Part shown: positions 41,795 to 51,676 of the stretch, piece after piece | How positions within the stretch are numbered: position 1 is the first letter of the stretch | Layout of the letters: each line of letters begins with the position of its first letter | Assembly: GCA_020740775.1 (NCBI GenBank) | Contig: JAHEWK010000024.1 | Location: 496,001 to 560,000, forward strand | Reading direction: 5' to 3' | Source of the DNA: Ilyonectria destructans | Lineage: Eukaryota > Ascomycota > Sordariomycetes > Hypocreales > Nectriaceae | DNA length: 64,000 nucleotides | Made by a program: the position numbers and the translations under genes | The notes under the pieces: model-generated | Database searches by the model: none | The model's input: only the letters and a program-made list of their open reading frames with translations | What the model was told of the DNA's origin: nothing

Positions 41795-42425
41795 TGAATA
41801 CATTCCTACGAGTTTTCCCTGCTGTGAAGATGTGTGGGCAAGGTGAAATGGGCATCTACTGCTGGCATTCTTCTTCATCAACATCATTTGCTACCCATGA
41901 GACAGAGGCAATATTTGGGCCTTGTGAAGGATGTGCTGAGTTACCAAATAACCGTCACAGCAAACCCTTATCCAGGGCACCACAGTAGAAACGAAGCCCA
42001 GAACCAGAATGCATCAGACAACAATGTCGACATCCGAATATTTCTGGGTTTCGCTTCTGCAGCTCCCATGGCTGACTGAGTCAGTAGATTTCAGAGTACT
42101 CTTCAGGTAACATTGAATTGCTAATCAGGGCGACTTGCCCGGGAGTACCAGGCGCGGATTCCGTGGGCGGCGATCCCACACCGACGGTACCCTCGGCCCA
42201 CGGATCGCGTGGCCACGTACATAATCATGCGTATGTGACACTTGCTGTCGTGTTCTGCTACTGCCGTTTATTAGTTGATGGATCCACAGTGAAAGTACAG
42301 ACATCTTATATTAGTACACTGTGTAACAGAAAGGTACTAAGTGTGCGCGCATCCGTCTTGCAATATCAAACAGGACACTATTGTTCACTGCGTTATCGAC
42401 ATAATTTGCGCTCTCGCATTCCACC
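41795..42425. promoter_or_regulatory. Promoter of the Baeyer-Villiger gene with a CGG-ATT-CCG palindrome
   Basis: A CGG-ATT-CCG site lies at 42155-42163 inside GGCGCGGATTCCGTGG (42151-42166), nearly identical to the site at 40691-40706 in the divergent promoter. It also forms one arm of an inverted repeat with GCCCACGG at 42196-42203. The site is about 270 bp before the ATG at 42426. Confidence 0.55.
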
Positions 42426-44057
42426 ATGCCTTCACATGAGCCAACGCTTCCTCCTTGGGATGTCGCTGTCGATGTTGTCATCGTTGGGGCCGGATTTGGC
42501 GGTTGCTATGCCCTTCACGAGATGCGTCGTCAAGGCTACACAGCCAAGATTCTTGAAGCTGGCGGTGACTTCGGTGGTGTTTGGCACTTCAACAGATACC
42601 CCGGTGTCAGGGTCGACTCCGAGACTCCTCTGTACCAGCTAAGCCTGTCCAATGTCACGGACTCTTTCAACTTTACGGAAAGATTCCCCGACGGCGAGGA
42701 GCTGCGGCGATACTTTGCTCATCTGGATAAGACCCTGGATCTACGCAAAGATACAATCTTCAATACTAGAGTCATTGGCGTTCACTTCGATGAGACAAAG
42801 ACTACATGGTCTTTCTCCACAGAGTCAGGATTGCGCGCTACCTCCCGATTCGTCATCTTCGCGTCCGGGTCGACCAACAAGGCCTTCATTCCCAGTTTCC
42901 CCGGCATCGAACAGTTCAACGGAACCCTAATTCATCCTTCATCGTGGTTACAGAATCTTGATGTAAAGGGAAAGAAGATTGGAATCATTGGCCAGGGTGC
43001 CTCCGGAGTCCAAATACTTCAGACGCTTGCGAAACAAGATTGCGAGGTGACCGTGTTTATTCGGACTCCCTGCACAGCGATGCCGATGGGTCAGAGATCT
43101 ATATCCACTAGAGAGTCAGAAGAGCTGAAGAATCTCTATGACGGTATCTTTACCAAGGCAAAATACAACAGTTCGGCAGGGTATGCCTATAATCCCTGTC
43201 ACGCTTCTTACAACGACCTAAGCAAAGAAGAGCGCCATCAATATTACGAGAAGCTATGGGCAAGGGGCGCTTACGGTTTCTTATCGAGTAACTTTCCAGA
43301 AAACATATTCAACAAAGAGGCAAATGCAGAGGTGTACAACTTCTGGGTAAACAAGGTGCGAGCACGCATGACAGATCCCGTCAAACGCGACATTGTTGCT
43401 CCCCTGAAGCAGTTTCAATGGATTGGAACAAAGCGGCCCAGCTTGGAGATGAACTATTACGAGATGCTGGACCGCCATAACGTCAAGCTCGTGGACTTGA
43501 AGAGCACTCCAATCAAGGAATTTACAAGTCGCGGAATCACCACCATTGACGACAAAGCTCATGAGCTGGATATTGTGGTTTTTGCTACTGGCTACGATTC
43601 TGTGACAGGAAGCCTTTATGACATGAATATCAACGACAAGGGCGGAAATTCGCTGCAGAAGAAATGGGAAGATGGAATCAAGACGTATCTAGGAATGATG
43701 GTTCCTGGACTTCCTAATGCCTTCATCCTCTACGGCCCACAGGCCCCAACCGCACTTGCAAATGGTCCTCCATTTCTCGAACTTCAAGTCGAATGGATCA
43801 CCAAGCTTCTGGATAATATGAAGAAAGACAAGGTACAGACAGTCGAGGTCTCTAGTGAGGCGGCAGAGGCATGGGGACAGGCCTCATCAGACGCGTTCGA
43901 AATGCTGCTCCATCGGGAGACTCCGTCTTGGTGGAATGGAGCGAATATCCCTGGCAAGAGGAGAGAACCGCTGATCTGGCACGGTGGTATCCCGGCTTGG
44001 TGGAAGGAGTGTTCCAATGCACTCGCAGATTGGTCCAAATTTACTGTCAGCAGGTAA
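42426..44057 (+). CDS. Type I Baeyer-Villiger monooxygenase
   Basis: FAD- and NADPH-dependent enzyme that inserts oxygen next to a ketone to give an ester or lactone. A single exon of 543 aa from ATG 42426 (ccaccATGCC context). Seen: FAD Rossmann motif VVIVGAGFGG, GGVWHFNRYPG, the type I BVMO fingerprint FxGxxxHxxxW as FNGTLIHPSSW, the NADPH Rossmann motif IGIIGQGASG and the conserved DIVVFATGYD. Length fits the cyclohexanone/steroid-type group. Substrate is unknown. An adjacent serine hydrolase and epimerase-like gene with shared promoter palindromes suggest a ketone-breakdown or secondary-metabolite tailoring cluster. Confidence 0.94.
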   Translation: MPSHEPTLPPWDVAVDVVIVGAGFGGCYALHEMRRQGYTAKILEAGGDFGGVWHFNRYPGVRVDSETPLYQLSLSNVTDSFNFTERFPDGEELRRYFAHLDKTLDLRKDTIFNTRVIGVHFDETKTTWSFSTESGLRATSRFVIFASGSTNKAFIPSFPGIEQFNGTLIHPSSWLQNLDVKGKKIGIIGQGASGVQILQTLAKQDCEVTVFIRTPCTAMPMGQRSISTRESEELKNLYDGIFTKAKYNSSAGYAYNPCHASYNDLSKEERHQYYEKLWARGAYGFLSSNFPENIFNKEANAEVYNFWVNKVRARMTDPVKRDIVAPLKQFQWIGTKRPSLEMNYYEMLDRHNVKLVDLKSTPIKEFTSRGITTIDDKAHELDIVVFATGYDSVTGSLYDMNINDKGGNSLQKKWEDGIKTYLGMMVPGLPNAFILYGPQAPTALANGPPFLELQVEWITKLLDNMKKDKVQTVEVSSEAAEAWGQASSDAFEMLLHRETPSWWNGANIPGKRREPLIWHGGIPAWWKECSNALADWSKFTVSR

Positions 44058-45511
44058 TTCGGCCCCGAGAACAATGTGGTGGCAGCGGATAGAGACTCTA
44101 TCTCTCAACTGTAGAGGCTGAGAGGGAACCGCAGGGCGCAGGGTATTGTTTTGAACTGAAAATGATCATTCAAAGATCCCCAAGCGTTTTGCAAAGTATG
44201 TGACCCTTATATGACAGGTAATCTTTTCGGTTTGAATGCGCAGCCTGGTTGCAAAATGCCATGAACCTCCCAAGTCCCCCTTCCACTTCTTGTCTCACGC
44301 TTTATTTTTCCCAGTGGCGATCCATGGACTGATCTAAATCCACCCGATACTGGCCGTTTAATGTCCAAGATTAATGTAATTTGTGTTTGTTCTGTGGCCA
44401 TTAAGTTAGTAGTGGGCTGTGCGGCTCATTCAGTGTCAACTTGTCTTTGGACGACTCGTACATGGCTGGTAGAAAATTGTATCTTCTTCCATCACCAAGT
44501 GCCAGATATTTCAAGTTAAGCCAAGACATATATTCCTGCTCAAATTAAGATATTGTGTCCCAAAGTCTCTCATCGAGGGGTCCTAGCTCCATTAGCAATG
44601 TTTGTGAGCGGCGGTCTCGTCTTGTGGCCACGAGAGCAGCTTCAGAGTGAGATGCAAATCAGGCTACAATTGGAGCGGCTTTAGACAGATACACCCTGTT
44701 TTCAGTAGAATGGGCATGCCACGATTACGGCCCTTGGCAGCAGTGGAAATTCTCCATTTGCTTGTCATCACTACAAGGCTATTCCGCTTGCCTTTATCGA
44801 TCCGGGTGGTGCCATTTTATGCAAAATAGTGCTTCATATCATGCGGGTTGAATTATCCAGTGACTGCTGCGAGGATACGGCCTACTTCTGTTCAATCTAA
44901 TTGAGAATATGATAAGGCTAATAAAAGCGCACCTCTGTTGTCTATGTCCAGAGCTTGGGACAAATTTGACCCCCAACAAGCTTGCACTGCAATTTTAGTA
45001 CTTTTGAGGGATCTTTTGCTACCCCTCCATAATATCCATTTAAGGTCAATTGTCTCCTGGCACTGCAATTTTAGCACTACTGAAGGAGTTGGGTGCCACG
45101 CCTCAGCTTACACTGCAATTTTAGCGCCGATCCGTGATATTGAAGAGATATTTGTGTAATTCATTAATGCGGCAAATGAAGCTGGTATCACATTCCAATC
45201 CATTTTCTCCAGTGCTCCATCCAGCCAGATGGTCAATATGTTGGCTCAATATGTTATGTCTCAATGAGGCAGTTGTGGCTTCTTATACAATCTTACTTAC
45301 CATCCTCTAATAACCTAAAACCTGATGGCAAGGTCATTGTGTACGTATTATTCAAATATAGAGTTCAAATTAACCATCTTGCGTTCTGAAATGGAATGTG
45401 AAGCAATTCAAGTGCATCTGCTCAGACAACACACAGGTTATTGTCAACGGCTTTATACAACTGACACGGCAGCAAGCTCCAACGGCGACTGTGTCTGCAA
45501 GGACGAGGCCG
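44058..45511. other. Intergenic region with a thrice-repeated 14-mer
   Basis: About 1.45 kb without a gene. CACTGCAATTTTAG occurs at 44985-44998, 45061-45074 and 45111-45124 in direct orientation. Other short frames have no recognisable protein character. Confidence 0.5.
44985..45124 (+). repeat. Three direct copies of CACTGCAATTTTAG
   Basis: Exact 14-bp copies begin at 44985, 45061 and 45111 (spacings 76 and 50 bp). The sequence between copies is only loosely similar. Origin unknown; could be repeated protein-binding sites or debris of a tandem repeat. Confidence 0.7.
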
Positions 45512-45761
45512 TGTTACATTTTGGGATCAGCATGAGACGCCTAGAACGGCCTCCAGACCGGCTGCTAGGAATCCGGTCTGGACAGGGTCTCAGACTCCCG
45601 GCAAGTGGGTCCTCCGGTCTCAGACCTCCGGACCTCGGTCCCGGAGGCTGCCAGAGGCCGCCCTCATCTTCATCTATAAGAGCGATCCCTGGCCCTTCGT
45701 TAGATAGGAAATCAAGAGCTTTCATCATCATCATCCTCCTCCTCCTATCCTCAGTGTGACA
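45512..45761 (+). mobile_element. Solo LTR, copy 2
   Basis: A 250-bp element starting TGTTACATTTTGGGATC and ending TCAGTGTGACA, flanked by a perfect 5-bp duplication GGCCG (45507-45511 and 45762-45766). It is homologous along its length to the element at 25032-25307, in the same orientation, with several small indels. The TATAAG box and TG...CA ends are conserved. No retrotransposon coding sequence adjoins it. Confidence 0.88.
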
Positions 45762-45766
45762 GGCCG

Positions 45767-46603
45767 CGACCTGGGATTCTGATGCCGATTTGTGCAACTG
45801 CTAGATAGTACCAGAAGAACTCACGCTTTTGTCATAATCTTTACAAGACTTGACTGTCTCATTAACTTGGGGCTTTTATTACACTGTTCCCGCATAATAG
45901 ACGCAAGGGATGATCAAGTTATACTCGCTTGACAGCCAAACAAACATGTCTCCCTTCATTATAGTCAAGACTATGGAATCCAAGCATACGATTTATCAGA
46001 TGCAACTTCACCAAGCCAAAGAGAGTGATCTGAATAAACTGGCTCACGTAAACACTGTTACAAAGAACCGGTGTGGGTGCAATTGTATATGTACCACCCT
46101 CTGTAAACTGGTAGAGCACTGAACTTCTGAACCCTTAGCGCGGAACCACGACACCCGTCATTTACTCCGTACTTAGCTTAGTAATTGCAGTGGTATCTAT
46201 TATAAAGGAGAAGGAAAAGATGATATGATAAAATAAAATGTGATTCATGCATGATACGAATGATGACTAAGGAATATCGATAAATATGAGGCTTGTACTA
46301 CACTCATGTGCTGGAGACCTTATAACGAACAGTCGAATTTGATGAAGAATCCTTTTTTGGTCAAGTGCATGTGAACGCCAATACTTTCTAACGTTCGGTG
46401 TTTCTTATTAGTCGTATTATCAACAACCCCTGGCTACGTTGCCCCACCGAACTTGCCACAAAACAACATCTTCAAGTCGCGTCAAATCTCATCGAAAGGG
46501 GCACCGCAAGATCAGCCAACCGTCACGACGTAGCAGTAATCGAACTGCAACAGACGCGTCGATTCTGTGTCGCACTATTTGACGAGAGGGCTGAGTGATT
46601 GTG
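45767..46603. other. Intergenic, nothing certain
   Basis: About 840 bp. A 70-codon frame (45910-46122) and a short tRNA-D-arm-like string near 46103-46125 were seen but not supported. The right part is the promoter of the nuclease-like gene. Confidence 0.4.
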
Positions 46604-48202
46604 ATGATGGCGACTCCTGCGCTAGATTGCTTCAAGACTGGTGTCGACACGGAGGATGGACACAGCACCAGTGACGCTGAAACGCGTCGCGATCCTGTCA
46701 AGAGGGAATTGAGTTCTTGCGCCATGTCTTCGAGACCAAGTCCAGCGAAACGGATACGGATCTCCAATGACGATCCCGATGCCCAGGAACAGATGCTAGG
46801 TATGCCACCAAGTGCTCACGCTCTCATCCGGACGCTCTCACCCGGACGCTCTCACCCGGACGCTCGCACAGGGGCTAACGCAGTCTACAGGAAGAAGCAT
46901 GTCTAGAAGCGTGTCCGTTATGAATAGCTCAAGCCGGCAAGGTCTTTCCTTGAGCCCTCAGGACCTCGAGATTGAGCTGCGACTCGCTTCCGAGTATCCT
47001 CTACGCCGCCTGTCCGTCTCAGCAATGCGTGAGCCTACCACGCACATGAAACAGTTCGCGACGCTCCGGACGACGCCCGTGATACCATTAGAGGCCAAGG
47101 TAAGTTTCACATTCCCATGTCTCGTCACGACTTCTGACACTATACGCAGGCCTTGGTATCCGAACAATCCGGCTGGGCACATACGCCAAAAGACAGCTGG
47201 TTTTACTGCCACCAAAGCAACCCACCCCTAGACATCGGAGCAACATATTCCGATTACGTGCACAAGCGCATTGAAAACATCCGACGCAATGCAGTTTCTT
47301 GCAAGCAGAAAATGGAAGATGAAGTCACATGGAACGAGAGTGTTAATTCTTCATTGCTTGAGCTTGCATTCGGTGATGACAAGGTCACAGATGTTTCTTA
47401 TCGCAACATGTACGCCAGTGTCTTTTCAGAACTCAGAGTTCTAAAGCTAACACGACCCAGTTCACGATGTAGCATCCAGCCCGAGCTGCGCGACTCAAAC
47501 CCTGTTCTAGCGGATCCCAAGATCGACTACGCCGTGCTCCTCACCGTGGAAGAGTGCCACCCGTTGACAGCGTTTCTTAACCAGCTCCGAGCTCTTGACC
47601 CCAGTCAGAACCACACGACACACGTCCAGTTAAGCGATGGCGCCAACACACCAATAAGCGTCGGCATCAAGACAGTGAGCGGCCAGGCCGATGGTTCCAT
47701 CCGGGCCAATGCGCAGCTAGCCGCCTGGTTACGAGCCCAATTCCGGCATCTTGCTTCATTACCAAAGGCCGACCCTGAGGACCTTCCTATCATTCCCGTT
47801 GTTTTCGTCGAAGGGGCTTCGTGGCGCATTGACTTTGCCCAACGTACTAAAGATGAGCTGGTGCAGTCCCCCTCCTCTCTATCCAGTATCTTGTATCGTC
47901 ACTAACTGAGAGTCTAGATTATCTGGGATGGCTTTTACGTTGGGTCATCTGATGAGATCCACGGTTGCTATTGTATTCTTGCCGCCCTCGCCCTATTAGA
48001 AGACTGGACTCTGGATCCATTCCTCGACTGGTTCGAACATGCCATAGGGGCTATAGAGAAAGATGATGAAGGACAAGTTGCGGTGTATTATGGCAAGCCC
48101 CCTGGACAACGCAGTGTCCCCTACGATGGCGGTCTTCACATCTTTGGCGAGGGTATAAATTACGATGGTTTGGGTTACGATGGCTTTGGCTACAATGGTT
48201 GA
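46604..48202 (+). CDS. PD-(D/E)XK nuclease-like domain protein
   Basis: Four exons (46604-46799, 46891-47099, 47150-47860, 47918-48202) with consistent phases give 466 aa. The first 130 residues are Ser/Arg-rich and disordered. The rest follows the fungal PD-(D/E)XK-like family: GWAHTPKDSWFY, EVTWNESVNSSLLELAF, KIDYAVLL, NHTTHVQLSDGANTPISVGIKTV, LPIIPVVFVEGASWRIDFA, IIWDGFYVGSSDEIHGCYCILAAL. In typical members the strand after the NHT motif ends in an IExK-type triad (SIETK). Here it reads GIKTV, so the acidic residue and lysine appear lost and the protein may be catalytically dead. The last intron uses an uncommon GTGCAG donor. The C-terminus ends in a short YDGxGYDGFGYNG repeat. Such genes are typical of accessory, fast-evolving fungal regions. 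Confidence 0.72.
46816..46871 (+). repeat. Intronic 14-bp minisatellite
   Basis: About four tandem units of GGACGCTCTCACCC (clear units at 46830, 46844 and 46858; a diverged one at 46816) lie inside the first intron of the nuclease-like gene, shortly before its CTAAC branch site. Confidence 0.75.
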
Positions 48203-48754
48203 GGAGTGAAGGACATCAGGGACAAGCCACTGGTATATCCTATCCACTTTTTTTCTCCCCCCACCTCGGATGTGTTCTTTGGGTACCCTTCATTGTAATT
48301 ACTACAGGACATATTCATTTGCTGTCGACTGCACGGGTCGAGTTCAAAGTCAGCCAACTGAAACTGGGTCCATCAACCAAGTTGCCCCAGTTGCAAGTGC
48401 CTTCGAACTCGCAAGTCTCGATATCAACGCATGTTGCCGTATGGTCTAATACGACATACCAGGGAAATGATATAGACAGAACGATAGCAGAAATATTTTA
48501 TAATAATTTTAATTACCATAGTTTCAGATTAATCCAATAGCTTTGGAAGCTCAAGCCACTTCGTACTTCTCATGACGTAGCTACCTACCCTGGAGCTAAA
48601 TTGACGTCCGTGCACGAACCAATTACGTAGCTGGGTCGCTTATCGATAAACAGCTCTCCATCAACATCACCACCACAACCCATTCTCAACTCCACGGACC
48701 GGCTTGCGGCATCATCGGAAGCGCACAAGATGTCATGACGCGAAGACCGTCACA
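48203..48754. other. Intergenic, promoter of the alpha/beta hydrolase gene
   Basis: About 550 bp between two genes on the same strand. Nothing recognised other than the CA-rich leader before 48755. Confidence 0.45.
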
Positions 48755-50146
48755 ATGCTGCCCGAACCGACGCTCACGCTGACCCTGCCCAGCATTCACG
48801 ACGGCCTCACCCTCGACTGCCGCGTCTACCACCCGCTGTCGCTCGCTGCGAATCCCCGCGCCCCGCCATGGCAGCGACATGCCGCCTTGATTGCGCACCC
48901 GTATGCGCCATTTGGCGGCTGCTACGATGACCCCGTTGTTGAGACTGTGGCCGAACAGCTGCTGCGCAAGGGATTTCTGGTTGGCACCTTTAACTTTCGG
49001 TACGTCGTGCTGCGATGCTATCGCTGTGATTTGGAGTGTCGAGCTTGGATCTAGACGGACTGTCACCGAGACTCCATGATAATTGCTAACCAGCGCCGCA
49101 GCGGAGCGAGCGGTTCGGCAGGCCGGACATCATGGACTGCAAAGCCTGAGCGCGACGACTATGCGACAATGGTAGCCTTCATCGTCTACTACGTTCACCA
49201 CCTCGATCCCTTCCGCCCGCATTCCTCGTCTTCAGACGTATTCGGTCCGTCACCAGACACGTTGAGCCCACCTGGCGATGCTCCGCTACCGACTATTCCG
49301 CCACCCACACCCCCAGTTCTCCTCCTGGGAGGTTATTCCTACGGCGCCATGATCACGACCCAGATCCCTCCGCTGCACGCCATCCTCGAGCCGTTTGCGT
49401 CCCCGCTCGCTGGCTCCGACGCTGCCGAGGTTCGTCTCCGGGCCGAGCACCTCGCCCAGCAGCAAAATGTCGTCCTGGCAAGTGCTCGCTCTGTCATGCT
49501 GGAGCGTGGAATCAGGAGCCCTAGCAAGCGCGGTGTGAGGATTGGAGGCGACGAAGGAGGAAGCCCCCGGAAGAGCCACGAAAGCCACGGCGGTCGGCGA
49601 AGCTTCTCGCTTGATGCCGAGGATAAGATCCGCAGGGGTGTGCACGACTTCGTGGCCAAGGCGAAATCAGGACGACATAGCCACAGGCTGTTCCACGCAA
49701 AGTTGGACAGTCACGATCGAGCGATTACGCCTCCAAAACCGCCCCCGCCGCCGGAACCACTGCCGGATGAGCAACTAGCCGCCATACGAAACCTGACGAT
49801 ACCTGGTGCAGCCTACCTTTTGGTGTCGCCGCTCCAGGGTCTGGTCACCCACCTCGCCACCATGTCACTGGTCCCTACCGCGCTGGCGAAACAGAAGAGC
49901 CCTCAAGAAGCAGAGGCAGAGGAGAAGCTCGTTCGAAATCCCACCCTGGCGGTGTTTGGGGATACGGACGTCTTTGTGGCGTCGCACAAGCTACGGGGAT
50001 GGGCGGCGCGCATCGAGGGGCGGCAAGGGTCCAAGTTCAAGGCGCACGAGGTCACAACTGCGGGACACTTTTGGGTCGAGGAGGGAGTTTTGCATCGAAT
50101 GAGAGATGAGGTTGCCGCGTTTGCGGATAAGATACTTATGAATTAA
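48755..50146 (+). CDS. Alpha/beta hydrolase, uncharacterised
   Basis: Exons 48755-48999 and 49102-50146 join in phase 2 across a 102-bp intron (GTACGT donor, CTAAC branch, CGCAG acceptor), giving 429 aa. An alpha/beta-hydrolase fold is indicated by HPYAPFGGCYDDPVV, FNFRGASGSAGRTSWT (oxyanion region) and the nucleophile elbow GGYSYG. The late acid and histidine are in LAVFGDTDVF and TTAGHFWVEEG. Between the elbow and the acid there is a long, Ser/Arg/Pro-rich insertion (about 49480-49790) that is probably disordered. No signal peptide. Substrate unknown. The core resembles bacterial and fungal small-ester hydrolases of the dienelactone-hydrolase-like type. Confidence 0.85.
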
Positions 50147-51676
50147 TGCCGGGGTTGATGAGGGTTGGTAATGAGTCGTTTGCCTCCACTGCAAGCTAGT
50201 TTCATGGAGTAAGATGTGTTGAAGGGACCAGACGTATATACTACATCCATTCAAGCCATAAATGGAGCTTCTCTTTTTCCTCGCTGACTTACTGGTTCAA
50301 CAACATGAGTGATATTATAAAGACTTAGCATTAAGCCGTGTATTAGTATCTTAACAACGTAAGTAATTGTACAGTGTAGTTCTTTCGCTAGCCCCGGAGT
50401 CCAGTCCCGCAGACACAGGATGCGGCAGGCCCACTTCGGGTCTGGGCCAGATACAAGCTCTGATTCAGAGTCAACGGTCAGCAGTACGTTAAGCTGAATG
50501 GTACTGACTTAGTATTCATCTGTTGTGCATCTCCAAAACTTCAGCACTTGCAGCTGCTCGATCCACAATGCCACCACCAAGTCAGTTGCCTGCAAGCTGC
50601 CTGATACGGCGTGAATCATGACTTTTAGCCATGGATGATTGAGGCAATATGCGATTGGTTTGCGGCGTTCAGAAGAGTCAAATTTCAGGGACTAGACTGC
50701 TGAACACTAAGCCGGCGGCCATGAGACATGTTTCTTCCGTGTGGGAACCCCGCTGACAGAACAACACGAGGAGTGAAGATGATAGATTCAGTGAGTAACC
50801 CCGGCTCAGGTTGTAAAACAATGTAGCTGCGTTGGAATTAGGACTTGCCAATGTTATAAATCGGGACCGATAATAGACGGACTTGGTTTAGCATGGCGAC
50901 GGGTTGCTCATGACACTTGTTAGCGGGCTCCGTCTCTCGTCCGCACAATCCACCGAGTCCTGAAACCAATAGTTGTGACGAAAGTCAGAAAAAGGAAGTC
51001 AAAAAATTAAACACGTGGACGGGACTGTGGCGTGCTCTCGGTTGATGTATCTCTAATGTGCTTTGTCTTTGAGACGCAGATAGCCAACGACTCGAGCGAC
51101 GCGAAAAGATCGGCGTCTTGGGCATCTGCGCGTCAGGAGAATACGCGCCCTTTGCCGCCCAAAGCGACCTTCGAATCAAGGCTTATGCAACCGCTGCCAC
51201 CGTCTGCGTCGGCACCATGGCCCGGAGAGGCTTAGACCAGGATTCGTCTGACCCAACGTCTTACATGCTCAGCTCGGAAACGCTGCTAAGGACCGAGATG
51301 GCCATGTAAGGAGCAACAAGGTATGCATTGTTACCTGTTCCCTGAAAAGTAAGATGCCGCTCCTGATGATCACAAGGGCCAAGGCGGCAACACGGTGGTA
51401 CAGCGAGGATGCCATAGCCAATATAATGGAGCCCAAGGAGCTGTATGTAATTGAAGGATCGACACATGCGAATATCTATCATGAGGTGGAATAAGCTAGT
51501 GCTAAGTTGGCAGCGTTCTTTTGCAAGAGTTTTTAGAGGAGCATGAAATAGCAATACGACAGGGCAGGGCGAGAATGTAGCTTATAATGTACTGGGTATA
51601 TTTAACAATAAATGCCACGCGCAGTCCAATGGGATGACGCGGCGGGAATGCTATATTACATAAACTATTGGTCGAT
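50147..51676. other. Intergenic, nothing recognised
   Basis: About 1.5 kb between convergent genes. Only short, unconvincing open frames; no repeat or RNA gene seen. Confidence 0.45.

Noticed and set aside
35432..44057. Whether phosphoketolase belongs to the same regulon as the hydrolase-monooxygenase cluster
   Set aside because: Its palindrome has a different spacing (N9 rather than N3), so a shared regulator is not supported by sequence.
46103..46135. tRNA-like string AACTGGTAGAGCACTGAACTT
   Set aside because: The flanking sequence does not form acceptor, anticodon or T stems.
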